Origin: Sabethes cyaneus
Taxonomy: Eukaryota; Arthropoda; Insecta; Diptera; Culicidae
DNA length: 64,000 nucleotides
NCBI RefSeq assembly: GCF_943734655.1
Contig: NC_071355.1
Location: forward strand, 95,797,449 to 95,861,448
Reading direction: 5' to 3'
Shown here: positions 22,330-33,064 of the stretch, piece after piece
Numbering within the stretch: position 1 is the first letter of the stretch
Layout: every line of letters starts with the position of its first letter
Program-made: the position numbers and the translations under genes
The notes under the pieces: model-generated
The model's database searches: none
Told to the model about the DNA's origin: nothing
The model's input: only the letters and a program-made list of their open reading frames with translations

Positions 22330-22790
22330 AGCGGCCAGCAGCTGTCCACGCCCTGTGTGGGGACAGTGTGCTGTTCAGCTGTTTGGATCCGCCTTCAACG
22401 TGTATCGTTGTGATCGAAGCTCGAAGAATAGTGACAAAAGTAGTTTTGGTGGCGTATTGATTGCCGTTGCCCAACAGTTTCCTGGTTCGCTGGTCAATTA
22501 GAGTTGGAAATTGTCTCGAACATGTGTTTCTGCTATCATCAAACAAATGAAGTTTTTGCTTGTTACAGGTTACATCTCACCTGACAGAAGTAAGGTTGTC
22601 AAGTTTATCGACGAGCATATCCTCTCTATCCATGAATTACGTGACAAAGGGTCTTCAAACAAAAGGATTCCCGTTTGGGGTGATTATAACGAACCGTAAA
22701 TTTCTTGATTTAATTGATGGATTACAGTACAACAATTCTTTCCCGCTTCCTGCTGCTAGCGTTGCTGTACTGTGAATAGAAATAGTGCAA
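22330..22790 (+). pseudogene. Apurinic-type endonuclease domain of a CR1/Jockey-like LINE
   Basis: Across three frames the translation gives NVYRCDRSSKNSDKSSFGGV, LIAVAQQFPGSLV, then FLLVTGYISPDRSKVVKFID, and IPVWGDYNEP, followed by KFLDLIDGLQYNNSFPLPAA. The GGGVLIA, Y.PPDxS and GDYN blocks are the ordered motifs of the APE endonuclease of Jockey/CR1 ORF2, which nicks the target DNA. The DYN catalytic block is still readable. Stops and shifts separate the parts, and the reverse transcriptase is missing: the copy stops near 22790. Confidence 0.7.
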
Positions 22791-22799
22791 TCCAGCTAT

Positions 22800-23740
22800 T
22801 TATGGTTGTTTTGACACTCCAGTCCATTAAAGGTTGTTCTGTAAGTCCAGATTAGCTTTTAGTCAACCTTTATAGAGGTATAGTATAAGTTACTGCAAAT
22901 GTCATGCAGAGTTATGCAATGATTTTTCTACCGTTCTGATGTTGTCTCATGAAAATTTCGATAACTGACGTGTTTTAAAATTTTAATCTATCACTTGGGT
23001 CGTAATTATGCAATATGCAATTATGCAATTTCTTCAACCGGCACAGTGGATCGAAATTGAAATCTGCGTGTGTCAGACTCTTTTATTGTTTTAGACTGCG
23101 AACTTTTGGTGCCGCGACCAGTTTATTACCCATATCGAGGAAACAGCATAAAACACAACCATGGTATATTGGAGTATTTATAAGTATCCGGTAGTTACTA
23201 GTTTATCGCCTCCGGCAGCTGTAACGGAATAATAAAATCGGTACTTTTGCTTGTCATTTTGTTCGTACGTTAATTAATGGATGGCGGTGTTTCCTGGTAA
23301 AACGCAAACCGGTCGTAAATCATTTCGCGGACCCTTTAATATTAAAATGCAATCATCATTCCCTTGGTTTAACGACTGTTTTTGTCACCTAGGCACCGTT
23401 ACCCAAGTGTGTATGTAAGGTAGCAGCTCCTAACTTTGCAATATTCATTTACCTAGAATTGCATCGAAATTCGAGTCATATAACTTTATTTCAAAATGAA
23501 TCGATTTAAATACCAGCGTGATAAGAGCGCGAAGTGTTACGAATCACTTTTGAAATTTTCAATTTATTGACAAAAAGTGTATTTATGATGTTCACAGTAA
23601 TTCTTTCGCTGTTAAGAGCATACAGAGTGTACTCGAAAAAGGTGAGTCACAAGTGTTTTAACTTTTTAGCGTGAGGGTAGTTGACGAAATTTTGACTGAA
23701 ATTAGTTAAGAGTGCAATAATGTTTACGACGGCAGAATTC
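22800..23740. other. No gene recognised
   Basis: No ORF with family motifs. A short potential exon start with a GTGAGT donor at 23642 was considered and not accepted. Confidence 0.4.
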
Positions 23741-23789
23741 CATCATAATCTGTTAAGCGAGATGGCATCAGAGCAAATGCAGATCCGTC

Positions 23790-23948
23790 AAAAATCATGT
23801 ATGTATCATCGTGGAAAATTCATCTGCGTTCCACAGATGGATTAAAAAACATCTGGGGATGCAACATTCGAAGGCCAGAATATATAAAACACCTGTGGTG
23901 TTGGAGAACAAGCTGACTTTGAAGAAACAGCAGGCGAAATTATCAAAA
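23790..23948 (+). pseudogene. Mariner-like transposase N-terminal fragment
   Basis: Translation near 23800 reads IIVENSSAFHRWIKKHLGMQ and continues to LENKLTLKKQQAKLSK before a stop. The VENSxAFHRWIxxHLG block recurs at 39098-39160 in another mariner fossil, identifying both as the N-terminal part of a mosquito mariner-like family. Only about 50 codons remain. Confidence 0.5.
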
Positions 23949-23959
23949 TAAGTCGGTCC

Positions 23960-24890
23960 CACTAGTGCCCAAAACCTTATGAGTGGTGTTAAGGGTAAAC
24001 CGCGGGTATTCGCCGAATACTATTCGGTTATGGAGAGGAGATCCAATAGAGCAGTTTATTCCCTGAAAGTTTGAACAATATCCGACTATAAAAGAATTTT
24101 TGCCTCCATTTTTGAGTATATCACTTTTTACGAGTACAGTCTTTATATTTATATTAAAATCCTTCCCCCACCGTACATAACGGATATTTGCATTGTGGGA
24201 ACGGACTTTTTCCACACAGTTATGATCTGAAATTCATTTCATTTCAATTATTATTTTGGTCATTCCAGTTCTCGCTTTTGGGCAGTGATTGGTTCATCAG
24301 AAGAGTAAAAACTATAGCTCTCTCCTATCGTACCGAGGTTTTCCATTTTCAATGAAAAACAACCTTGAAAAAAGATTGAAATTTATGAGCACCGTGTTGG
24401 ATGAATTTTTGTTTCGAAGCACGTTGAGACTGGCGCATCAATTATTGCTAGGAGCATACTAGTATCGAGCACTGTTCGGGAAAACTTTTTCCATGACCTG
24501 TGCTCAATAACTTTTGCAGTTTATGGCTTTCCAGTGTGCAGCTCAATAGCTTATGCCCACAGTTATGTATCGACATTTGGTTTGGTGTTTGTCTGTTCTA
24601 TCATGTCATAGTCACGTATCGCACTCGTCGGTAACAGATTTCCCCTGAAGCATACCATGGTTTCGGTTCGTGGAACTTTGCGAAACCTACCGAGCACATG
24701 TTTGCCCGGACTCATATATGACACATAAAAAAGATTGATATTTTGGCGAGCGATTTTTCATCACATGCTAAATGATGTGTTATCTTTCGTATTACTGCGC
24801 AATGAAGGCCTGGGGGAGTGGAGATTACTCTTGTACGAATGGTTGTTGTAAGTAGGGAGATTACAACAGTTTTACCTGTTAAATATGTTG
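23960..24890. other. No gene recognised
   Basis: Short ORFs only. Nothing recognised up to the direct-repeat copy starting near 24895. Confidence 0.4.
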
Positions 24891-24894
24891 TTTG

Positions 24895-25702
24895 CTTAAG
24901 TTTTTTTGATGTAGGACTACGTCTTACGCAAAGGTTTGGGATAGGGTCCAAACAATCAAAAATATGCGTGCGTCACGAAAAATGAAAGATTTTGAGCGCT
25001 AATAGCTTAGCGGTGTCCAGATCGATTTTAAATATTTTTGCGCCAATCGTACGGAAAATTTTCTACGCATCCAAACCAATAATAAAACCCATTGATTTCA
25101 AAGTACGCACTATTGAAAAACGGAAAATAATGAATCATTGTCCAACAGGAAATCCTCGCTACGTGATTGGTTGGAAGATTCATTACGATGGTATAAACTT
25201 ATACCAATTTGATATCTGTGCTTGGGAAGTAAACCAGTACAAGTGACAAAGTTTCCTCATCTCAACAAGATTTCTCAACACCGCGATTAAACCTAGACCA
25301 TTTTGATGTCCTTGCTTGGGAGATACGCCAGAAAGAGTGACAAAGCTCCCTCGTGTCTACAAATTTCTTTCGAACGCGATTTAACCTAGTCCAATTTAAT
25401 GTCTGTGTTAGGGAAGTGTGCCAGAAAAAATGACACAAGTTCGTTGTCCCAATAGATCGCAAATTGTTTACTGCTAGACGATTAAACCTAGGCGAATTTG
25501 ATATCTGTGTTAGAAAAATGTGTTACAGCTGTAGTGTTCGGTTATAATATGACTCGGTATGAATACGCATGCTTGCCGTTTTATTAGAAGTGTAGTGAAA
25601 AGATGTGCTGTTGATAAAATAGGATTGAACAAATCCCTTCAACGTGGGGAACCATGGGTAATAAAACAATGTTAAATTTCTGTAAGGTAGCAGGAAAGCA
25701 AT
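24895..25702. repeat. Dispersed repeat, left copy
   Basis: Opens with GATGTAGGACTACGTCTTAC and continues through TTTTGAGCGCTAATAGCTTA. The same order of blocks occurs at 27745-28452. Within it, 25190-25500 holds about three imperfect tandem units of roughly 95 bp (CCAATTTGATGTCTGTGTTA, GTGACAAAGTTCC, GCGATTAAACCTAG); the right copy has fewer. No coding assignment. Confidence 0.65.
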
Positions 25703-26384
25703 AGTTTGTGTTCATGATTTTGTTAAATTGTTTCCAAATGCACATAGAAATAACTCTGAAATCTTTTGAGGATTGAATGTATGCGATGTTACTACTTTGA
25801 TAAATGTTACATACAACGCATGTAGCATGTATATATGTTGCATATAACATGTATACATGAAGAATCGAATGATTACAAGTATGGATACATGCTACTATCA
25901 CTATAAAGAGACTTACGTAGTCCTGCGTCACCTGTATATGCGGTCGTGTCTTGTACATAACCCCTCTGATTTTCCATCTTGAATCGTTTGCAGGAAGCAC
26001 GAAAACAAATGTGGAGTAGTAAAGTTTATTCGGTTTGATTTACAGTTTGTGTTCATGATTTTGTTAAATTGTTTCCAAATGCACATAGAAATAACTCTGA
26101 AATCTTTTGAGGATTGAATGTATGCGATGTTACTACTTTGATAAATGTTACATACAACGCATGTAGCATGTATATATGTTGCATATAACATGTATACATG
26201 AAGAATCGAATGATTACAAGTATGGATACATGCTACTATCACTATAAAGAGACTTACGTAGTCCTGCGTCACCTGTATATGCGGTCGTGTCTTGTACATA
26301 ACCCCTCTGATTTTCCATCTTGAATCGTTTGCAGGAAGCACGAAAACAAATGTGGAGTAGTAAAGTTTATTCGGTTTGATTTAC
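25703..26384. repeat. Perfect 341-bp tandem duplication
   Basis: Unit 1 (25703-26043) and unit 2 (26044-26384) appear identical by eye, beginning AGTTTGTGTTCATGATTTTG and ending CGGTTTGATTTAC. The first part of the unit is also present, diverged, at 28325-28452. Each unit contains the same minus-strand ORF of about 137 codons, with no recognised domain. Identity means a very recent duplication or an assembly artefact. Confidence 0.9.
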
Positions 26385-26479
26385 AGTTTTTATTTCGCTG
26401 CTGTTTTTATCGGAATGGTAAGTCATCAGAAATGTGGAATAATCAAACAATGTGTGAATATTATTTTTAGTAACAGGCT

Positions 26480-27580
26480 GCTCGTGTTCCGCTAGCCGTA
26501 AGGATTTGTAAGAAAGGTAAAATAGTTCAACCGCTACTATGTTCAGCTGACGGCGAAGAAAATTTTGATGATATTTTACTATCGGATACTTCTTCTAAAG
26601 ATATGCAAATTCAAGTCGTAAATGTAGGATATCAGTCTTTAATAAAGAGCACTTGTATGAGGTAACTACTTCCATGTATCTCCAAGCTGCAATTGCAGCC
26701 CTACCAGTCCATGTTCCAGAATACTATATATTTTCCAAATCATCCGTAGTGCAGAAAAATGACTAACTAATGATGGGCGAAATGAAATTTATATTCGCCG
26801 AATTGACTATGTTTAAGGCATATCAGGAGTTAGAAATGAAAACATTTAAGTCATTGATGGTTTCGACTTTGTGGTTGTTGGTTGGACAGTGGGTTTCTTT
26901 TCCAAGGGTAGCAGCTTTTCTAAGAAGATTGCATTTTACGCCCAAAGATCGTGAGGCCTATTGCGTGTTCACTATAGAATACAAAAAAACTATTAGAGGT
27001 AAAAAGGGTTGACCTGATCTCACAATACCACAAGATTGGGATTCTTTTTACCAATTTTTTTTTTTGAGATTTGATAAGTGGAAGAGTGTTCATAATGACG
27101 TGAATGAATGAATTAGGGATATCTGATTATATTAATCATATCTGTGGAGCTGAGGACATAAACGGAATTGTTATTGAACCTGGAATTTTAGAAAATACTG
27201 GTGAAAATCGTTACCTCAAAATAATGCCACCACAGTCACAGTAAACTCCTAATTCAACATGAAGAGCAAAACTGTTCATACGATGAAGCCTTTATCCCAG
27301 TTGAGTGTGAAGGGGCCATTACAAGAGCTACTCGTCGCCGAAAGCCCGTTTTGATGGCTGGGTTAGAAAACCGTGGCCTTAATGAAATGGACCTCGACAA
27401 CATTCTTCAGCACATTTCTCCGTTAACTGGACTTTCTGATTCCTGGTATAGGGGACAGCCAACTATCACGCTTAAAGAAGTAGTTTCCAACTATCCAATG
27501 CTTTTCGGTATGCTGCTGAACTGTTGGGAAACATTTAAGTTGTTCATTATCGTTGGCACTATATTTTTAGTTCGATAAAA
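26480..27580 (+). pseudogene. Unrecognised decayed coding-like region
   Basis: I do not recognise this gene. Plus-strand frames give protein-like stretches: VPLAVRICKKGKIVQPLLCS with DGEENFDDILL (26490-26600), YLQAAIAALPVHVPEYYIFS (26675-26740), an 80-codon ORF at 26770-27012 with LRRLHFTPKDREAYCVF, and RATRRRKPVLMAGLENRGLN through WYRGQPTITLKEVVSNYPML (27325-27510). Stops and shifts lie between. It sits between two direct copies of a dispersed repeat, so an internal region of a mobile element is the simplest reading, but no catalytic motif is seen. Confidence 0.35.
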
Positions 27581-27744
27581 CTGATGGTCCCGATCATAAT
27601 GTTACTTCTATTCAAGTCATGTTGAGTAATAACGGGTGGCAACTAAAATTTTGGAATTTTTAGCGGCCCCTATACTCAACAACAAACGAGTTCAGGGAGA
27701 AATGAGAGTATGTATCTGTTAGCTCTCTCTCCTCTTTTTGTCAA

Positions 27745-28452
27745 TATTTTGACGTAGGACTACGTCTTTCAGGAAGGTATAGGGTATAGTATACTGGTAT
27801 AGGGTGTCATTCCAAAAAATCTTTCTCGAAAAGTGGTCAGGTTTTGAACGCTAATAGCTTAGTGGTTTGCTGAACGATTTTCAATATTCTTACACTAATC
27901 GATTGGAAAATCTTCTAAGAGTTGGCCCTAATGAAAAAAGTATGGATTCTTGATGTTGAACTATTGAAAAATTGAAAATAATGAACCTATGTTTTACCAG
28001 AACTCTAGTCTAATTTGATGTCTGTGTTAGGGAAGTGTGCCAGAAAAAATGACACAAGTTCGTTGTCCCAACAGATCGTAAATTCTTTACTGCGAGACGA
28101 TTAAACCCAGGCGAATTTGTTATCTGTATAGGTAAAATGTGCTACAGCTGTAGTGTTCCGTTATAATATGACTGTATGAATATGCATGCTTGCCGTTTCA
28201 TTAGAAGTGTAGTGAAAAGATGTGCTGTTGATAAAATAGGATTGAATTGGTAAAATCCCTTCAACGTGGGGAACCACGGGTAATAAAAACAATCTTTAAT
28301 TTCTGTAAGGTAGTAGGAAAGAAATAGTTTGTGTTCTTGATTTTGTTAAATTGTTTCCAAATGCACAAAGAAATAACTCTGAAATCTTTTGAGGATTGGG
28401 CGAATGCAATGTTACTACTTTGATAAATGTTACATACAACGTATGTAGCATG
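27745..28452. repeat. Dispersed repeat, right copy
   Basis: Direct copy of 24895-25835: TTTTGACGTAGGACTACGTC, AACGCTAATAGCTTAGTGG, CAGAAAAAATGACACAAGTT and AGTGTAGTGAAAAGATGTGC occur in the same order, with part of the tandem segment missing. It is cut at 28452 where a Tc1-like terminus begins. Confidence 0.65.
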
Positions 28453-28454
28453 TA

Positions 28455-28960
28455 CAGTCAACCAAAAAAGTAATCGGACAGCAGCGCATATTTTTTTCTT
28501 TTAGTAATTTTGCGCAGTATTTTTGCAAAGAATGGAACCACATATTTTCTAAAACAATGTTTAACTAAAGCATATTTAGATGCACAACAAATATTCGGGG
28601 AAAAGCTTTCCGTTTTGAAGATAGAGAACATATAGTTTGAATTGGCTAAAAATGCAGCCAAAAAAGTATTCGGACAGTTAACTATTAGTTGAAACAAATG
28701 TCCTTTCTCGCTCAACTACTACCTTGTAGGACATTTCCATTCCTGATGACCTGTTTTAATCTGTTTGGGATAAAATTAACAATTTTTCAAATATCCCTCT
28801 GTGAATTGCTGACCATTTTTTTACAAGACCTCGGTTTAAGTCATTTTAATATGAAATCAAATGATTTTTCATTATAGAAATGAAATTGTCTTAAAAGATG
28901 TTCAAAAGGGTTCAAATCAAGACTGAATACTGATGTTTCGATAGCGCTAGGACAATTGTA
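28455..28960 (-). pseudogene. Tc1-like transposase C-terminus and terminal repeat
   Basis: A Tc1-type terminus, CAGTCAACCAAAAAAGTAAT followed by CGGACAG, starts next to a TA at 28453-28454. On the minus strand from about 28940 the translation reads SLDLNPFEHLLRQFHF, the block holding the third catalytic acid (E of the DDE triad), then a PRSCKKM segment and PNRLKQVIRNGNVLQGSS before a stop near 28705. This is the end of a DD34E-type Tc1 transposase. The rest is missing and internal stops are present. A related non-coding copy is at 20325-20830. Confidence 0.7.
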
Positions 28961-29079
28961 TGGTGCCTACCGCTTACAATTATCAACAGTATGTTTAGAT
29001 TCAACATCCCGGTACAATATGTATGTACCACACAAACACTATTTTGCGTTAATTTCGCCTAAAATTGTTCAGAAAATGG

Positions 29080-29800
29080 AGTTTACACTTAGTTCTATCC
29101 AAAAATATATATCTTTGCTACCTCGGAGCTTTCCATGCGCCCCAGCAAGGGCCGCGCGGCGAAGTCGACAAGTCTTAAGGGCCAAACAGATTACTGCGTC
29201 AACGCGTCCGTCAGCGTTATTCTTCCCATGGGTTTCCCATGGGTTTAATGTCAAATTGACGTTGACAGATGCGTTGACGCAGCATTCCGTTTGGCCCTTT
29301 GGACCGATTTCGTTCATTGGTGGATGTGTGCTGAGTCGTCCAATTACCGCTTTAAATTCCTCCTCCTGACCAGCCTGAGCATTATAGTCCCCAATGATGA
29401 TTTTGATGTTATGTCTTGGGCAGCGGTCGTATTTGCGCTCCAACTGCGCGTGAAATTCGGCTTTGTTGTCACCGGTACTTCCGAAGTGAGGGCTGTGCAT
29501 GTTAATTATGCTAATATTAAAGATTCTGCCAAAGATTATTAATCTGCCTACTCGAGGGTTGATCGGCCACCACCCGATCACCCGCTTCTGCATCTCGCCC
29601 ATTACTATAAAAGCTGTACCCAGCTCGTGTGTATTGCTGCACCCCTGGTAGGCTGGTAGAAGATGGCGTGACAAATTCTATAAGTACGTACCATTGTTCC
29701 TTTCCAGCATACCTCTTGCGGTACTACGATGTCGAACATGCGACTTTTCACTGCTTTGCGTGGATACTTCCGAAGAAATTTAGAGACCGAACGAAATAAT
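29080..29800 (-). pseudogene. RTE-type LINE endonuclease fragment
   Basis: On the minus strand, 29790-29305 translates with a 201-codon ORF (start 29674) to segments nearly identical to the RTE ORF2 at 62369: NTHELGTAFIVMGEMQKRVI, then IFNISIINMHSPHFGSTGD, YDRCPRHNIKIIIGDYNAQA and EEEFKAVIGRL. The catalytic H/D/N blocks (HSPH, GDYNA) are visible. The frame is broken by a 125-bp MITE (29178-29302), after which the same protein resumes for a few codons (LVDFAA) near 29160. Both ends are truncated. Confidence 0.85.
29178..29302. mobile_element. MITE inside the RTE fragment
   Basis: Left arm begins GGGCCAAACAGATTACTGCG and the right arm is its inverse, GGGCCAAACGGAATGCTGCG, with shared TCAACGC and GTCAACGTT-like blocks. 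A short centre with a duplicated CCATGGGTTT separates them. Comparison with the intact homologue at 62940-62970 shows it interrupts the NGLRLVDF codons. The TSD is unclear (TAA- or T-sized). Confidence 0.7.
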
Positions 29801-29809
29801 TAGTGGGTT

Positions 29810-30244
29810 CCAAAGCTATGCTTGCCAAATATCTGGCAATAGTGGCATCTCTGGATGTAGTGTTATCTCAGTCACACTTATGGCTCTATCTTTTATTCCG
29901 CTGAGATCGCGTAAACACTTGAGCCGTGCTTCCAATTTCATGCCAATTTTGAAGCAGTCTAACTGTACACTCTAATTTGTTGTTATTCATATTCCACTTT
30001 ATTTTATTGGATATTTACTACTTCCATTATTTCGGTGAAAAAATACCTTTTTGCTGTGATAATCTATATTCACTATAACGAAGATGACGGGAATGTATGA
30101 CCAAAACGCCAAAGTATACCCCTAACGCTATGTAACTCTATGAGAGGCGACTACGTTACTGATGCTTATCTTGATTGCTATCTGGCATTAATCGTTTGAG
30201 TTTTTGCTTACATTTATATTGATTTCTGTCAACTGTGGTGCTTC
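29810..30244. other. No gene recognised
   Basis: No ORF or repeat identified in this interval. Confidence 0.4.
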
Positions 30245-30253
30245 GGTTATAAT

Positions 30254-30794
30254 TTAGGACAGGACATGACATGTGACTTCTTATTATTCTTGATTATTGT
30301 TTTGGCGATTCCCTTTCAAAATTTACTACGGCAACGAAAAGTGTTTCCAAGAATGCAGCTGCAATTTATGATAGAAGCCACTTGTCCTAGTTGATCACTA
30401 ATTACACAAAAACAGATTGAATTTGACCGAATTACACCTTCACTTGAGTTTAACTCGTGGCGTGGTTATTCATGCTAACACGCCACGATAAACAAATTGT
30501 TAAAATCCTAGTAACGTTAAGGTGAAACGGTACTGAATCCAACATGGCCGGACATTCTATATCCTATATCCTCACAAGGACGTTATTTTTCCGGCCATGT
30601 TGGAATTCAGTACCGTGTCACCTTAAAAATTTGATGGTTTCAGTGTTTGCTGTGGTTTCCAGCAACACTTTTGCGCTTCCCTTGTGAATTTTTGTTTCTA
30701 CAGTTGCACGCATGAAATCAGCCAATCAGGAACCTGGCTCTTTTTTGACAGCAAATTGGCTCTTTTGTGATACTACATGTCACGTCCTGTCCTA
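30254..30794. mobile_element. MITE with 9-bp target duplication (Mutator-like)
   Basis: Ends are TTAGGACAGGACATGACATG and the inverse of TAGGACAGGACGTGACATG. A perfect 9-bp direct repeat, GGTTATAAT, flanks it at 30245-30253 and 30795-30803. A 9-bp TSD is typical of Mutator-like elements. It hosts the hairpin MITE at 30521-30622. No coding capacity. Confidence 0.75.
30521..30622. mobile_element. 102-bp hairpin MITE with TTAA
   Basis: Starts GGTGAAACGGTACTGAATCC and ends with the inverse of GGTGACACGGTACTGAATTC. Arms of about 35 bp include CAACATGGCCGG. It is flanked by TTAA at 30517-30520 and 30623-30626. Confidence 0.8.
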
Positions 30795-30809
30795 GGTTAT
30801 AATCAGGGC

Positions 30810-32830
30810 ACCGAAATCTGTACTTCGTTGTGACACGCAACAATTGTTATGTTTGTAACACCAATTTTGGACCCTTTCTTTTTTCGGGCCCCCAACTTAT
30901 CCTGTCCCGGATAAGAGACTGTTCGTGAGGCACATTAATTTCAATTTTGTGTAAAACATTTAGGGAGCGAGCTGTAATTTTTGTCACGGAAACATGACGT
31001 CCTGTCAGCGGTCTGGTTTTCTTTACAGACCCCTAAATAAAACCTTATCGAAAATAAGTGGATTAATATTTTCGACAATGGACGTTCTAATAGTTTACCA
31101 AATTGACTATCTTAAAGAGGATATACAGGTTTAATTGAAGCGAGAATAATTTTTCAGTACAAATGCGAATGAAAATGTGGCAACATAGTATACGGAAATT
31201 TCTAGTTTAAGAACAATTACCATTCTCTTAGCGGAAGCAAACCGTCAGAATACGCAAACCGCAAGAGTTGGTGGCTGACGTCAATAAGACTGAAACACAG
31301 TAGAGAAAGGTAGAAGGATTCACAGACCCGCGTCGGATTCGGGTGAATGTGAAGCGTGGTGCACTTTACTTTTGAGGACAGGAAAATAAGAAAATGAAAA
31401 GGTAAAGATTTTTGTTAGTATTTTTTTTGTTTGGTATGATATCAAACAAATGCAAAGGGTTTGGTTTATTGGACTAACTTCAAAGCTTCGTTTTTTGGAT
31501 CAGTTCTTATTTATTTGCTAGAAAAAATAAAACAATAAAACACCCGAGTAGTTTTCCGTCTGTAATTACGTATCATTTCTATAAAAAGAAAGCTTTTGAT
31601 TAATACAGAAACAATTATGATACAATCAAGTGAGTCGTGACTATTTGTGTAGTCCATTTTCACCAAATCCCCCAAAAAAGCGGCTCAGTTGATCAAACGT
31701 TATCCATGAGCAGAATGTTTCATTAGTAAGGACCTGATTCATTTATTTTTGTGGTAGAAAAATAATTAGCTGCCTTTACCTCGCCGGAAGCCACACGTAA
31801 AGTCCAGTTTCTGGATTCTTTGTTCCTACCGTTTGCTTCATCAAGATTTTGTTCCGCTTGCGAAGTCAGCAGCTATTTTACCGCTGGGTTAACATTTCCC
31901 AGATTATTACCAATATAGACTTTAATCTCGATGGTATGTCGGCTTTTATGCAGTGGTTGGTTGTGGGCTTCATCCATTTTTTTGCCGCTCGCCGAGATAA
32001 TCCATCGACCTAAATTGAAGTCCACCGATTGAGCACAAAGACGAGCAATTCAACAAAGTCCTTAGTGGGGTAAGTTCTTTCATCTTCCAGCCTTTAGATT
32101 CAGCCTTGTCGGTGTGTTTATATACACATGACATGGGAAATAAAAAAATCAGAGTTTATTTCACTCCAGTTGAGGCACGTTGTTCCATTGCAGCGATCTA
32201 ATTTATAACGTTAGATACATAAACGGCAAACGCTGTCAAAACAGGCTTATTTATATAGGTTGGCTGCAAAAAGCAACACCAACAACGCTATCCTTTCGAT
32301 TGCTGCTTTACCCGAGTCGGTAACAACAGCGGGAGCAATATGCTTCTACTCACAGTTGCAAAGGAAACGAAAACGTCGGTCGGTAAGACAAATTTCAACG
32401 CCAGTAAAACTCTGCTGAATGAGCCATTTCACATTAAATAACTTCTTAATGTCTGCGTGGGCAAATCTAGGGGTAAAGCTCGGCGGAAAAGCTATCCGGA
32501 TGGGGGCGCGGGGGCGTGCGTTACACTGTAGGCGCTGCCGGCTTTTCTAAACGACATTTACTTGGCACGTATATTAGCCTGTTTGCTGGAATTGGGGTGT
32601 GAGTACTGAGTATCCGTTTGTATTGTAGTACTCTTGGTACATAAAGAATTCTATTTGATGAATTATTATTTGGAATGTTTGCTGCAAACTTTATGGTATT
32701 AGCAAATATTTCGACAAATTAAAAAAGATTAACGCTTTTATCCTGTTTATCAAGGCGTTGTGCCCAAGAGAAGTGAAATTCTATGTTTATAACCCACATT
32801 TTACGCAAAAATATTAAGCAGTGCGCACCC
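30810..32830. other. No gene recognised
   Basis: About 2 kb with no ORF over 60 codons that shows a motif and no repeat structure seen. It could be host intergenic or intronic DNA. Confidence 0.45.
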
Positions 32831-32841
32831 TTAAGGTGAAA

Positions 32842-33046
32842 TTAGTCGTCATCGATTCTGCCAATTTCAAAAGCAGTTTTTTTGTTTGAAACAAAAATTT
32901 TGCTCATGAAAATATACTCTCTGTGTTCAGATTGACAAGAAGAATGCAAAACAAACAGAACTCCGTTTTCGGGCCCAAAAACTGCTTCCGAAACTGGGCT
33001 CTTCAACGAAAAATCAATGACTGCTAATTTCCCGTTAAATGAAATC
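32842..33046 (-). CDS. Exon-like minus-strand ORF, unidentified
   Basis: I do not recognise this protein. A 67-codon open frame begins right after a polypyrimidine-AG acceptor-like TAATTTTCAG and reads ISFNGKLAVIDFSLKSPVSE, then VFGPENGVLFVLHSSCQSEH, then REYIFMSKIFVSNKKTAFEI and GRIDDD before a stop. The last 30 residues recur at 57700-57800 on the plus strand (EYIFMNKKFVSSKKTAFEI). That makes it either a terminal host exon with a partial pseudocopy, or part of an undescribed repeat. It can also be read as a 74-codon ORF from an ATG at 33061-33063. Confidence 0.35.
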
Positions 33047-33064
33047 TGAAAATTACTAGACAAA

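Noticed and set aside
23585..23646. Possible first coding exon (ATGATG...AAAAAG then GTGAGT)
   Set aside because: Only about 19 codons, no matching acceptor or downstream exon found.
25584..26341. Two 137-138-codon minus-strand ORFs sharing sequence
   Set aside because: They are the same frame in the 341-bp tandem duplication; composition is low-complexity and no domain is seen.
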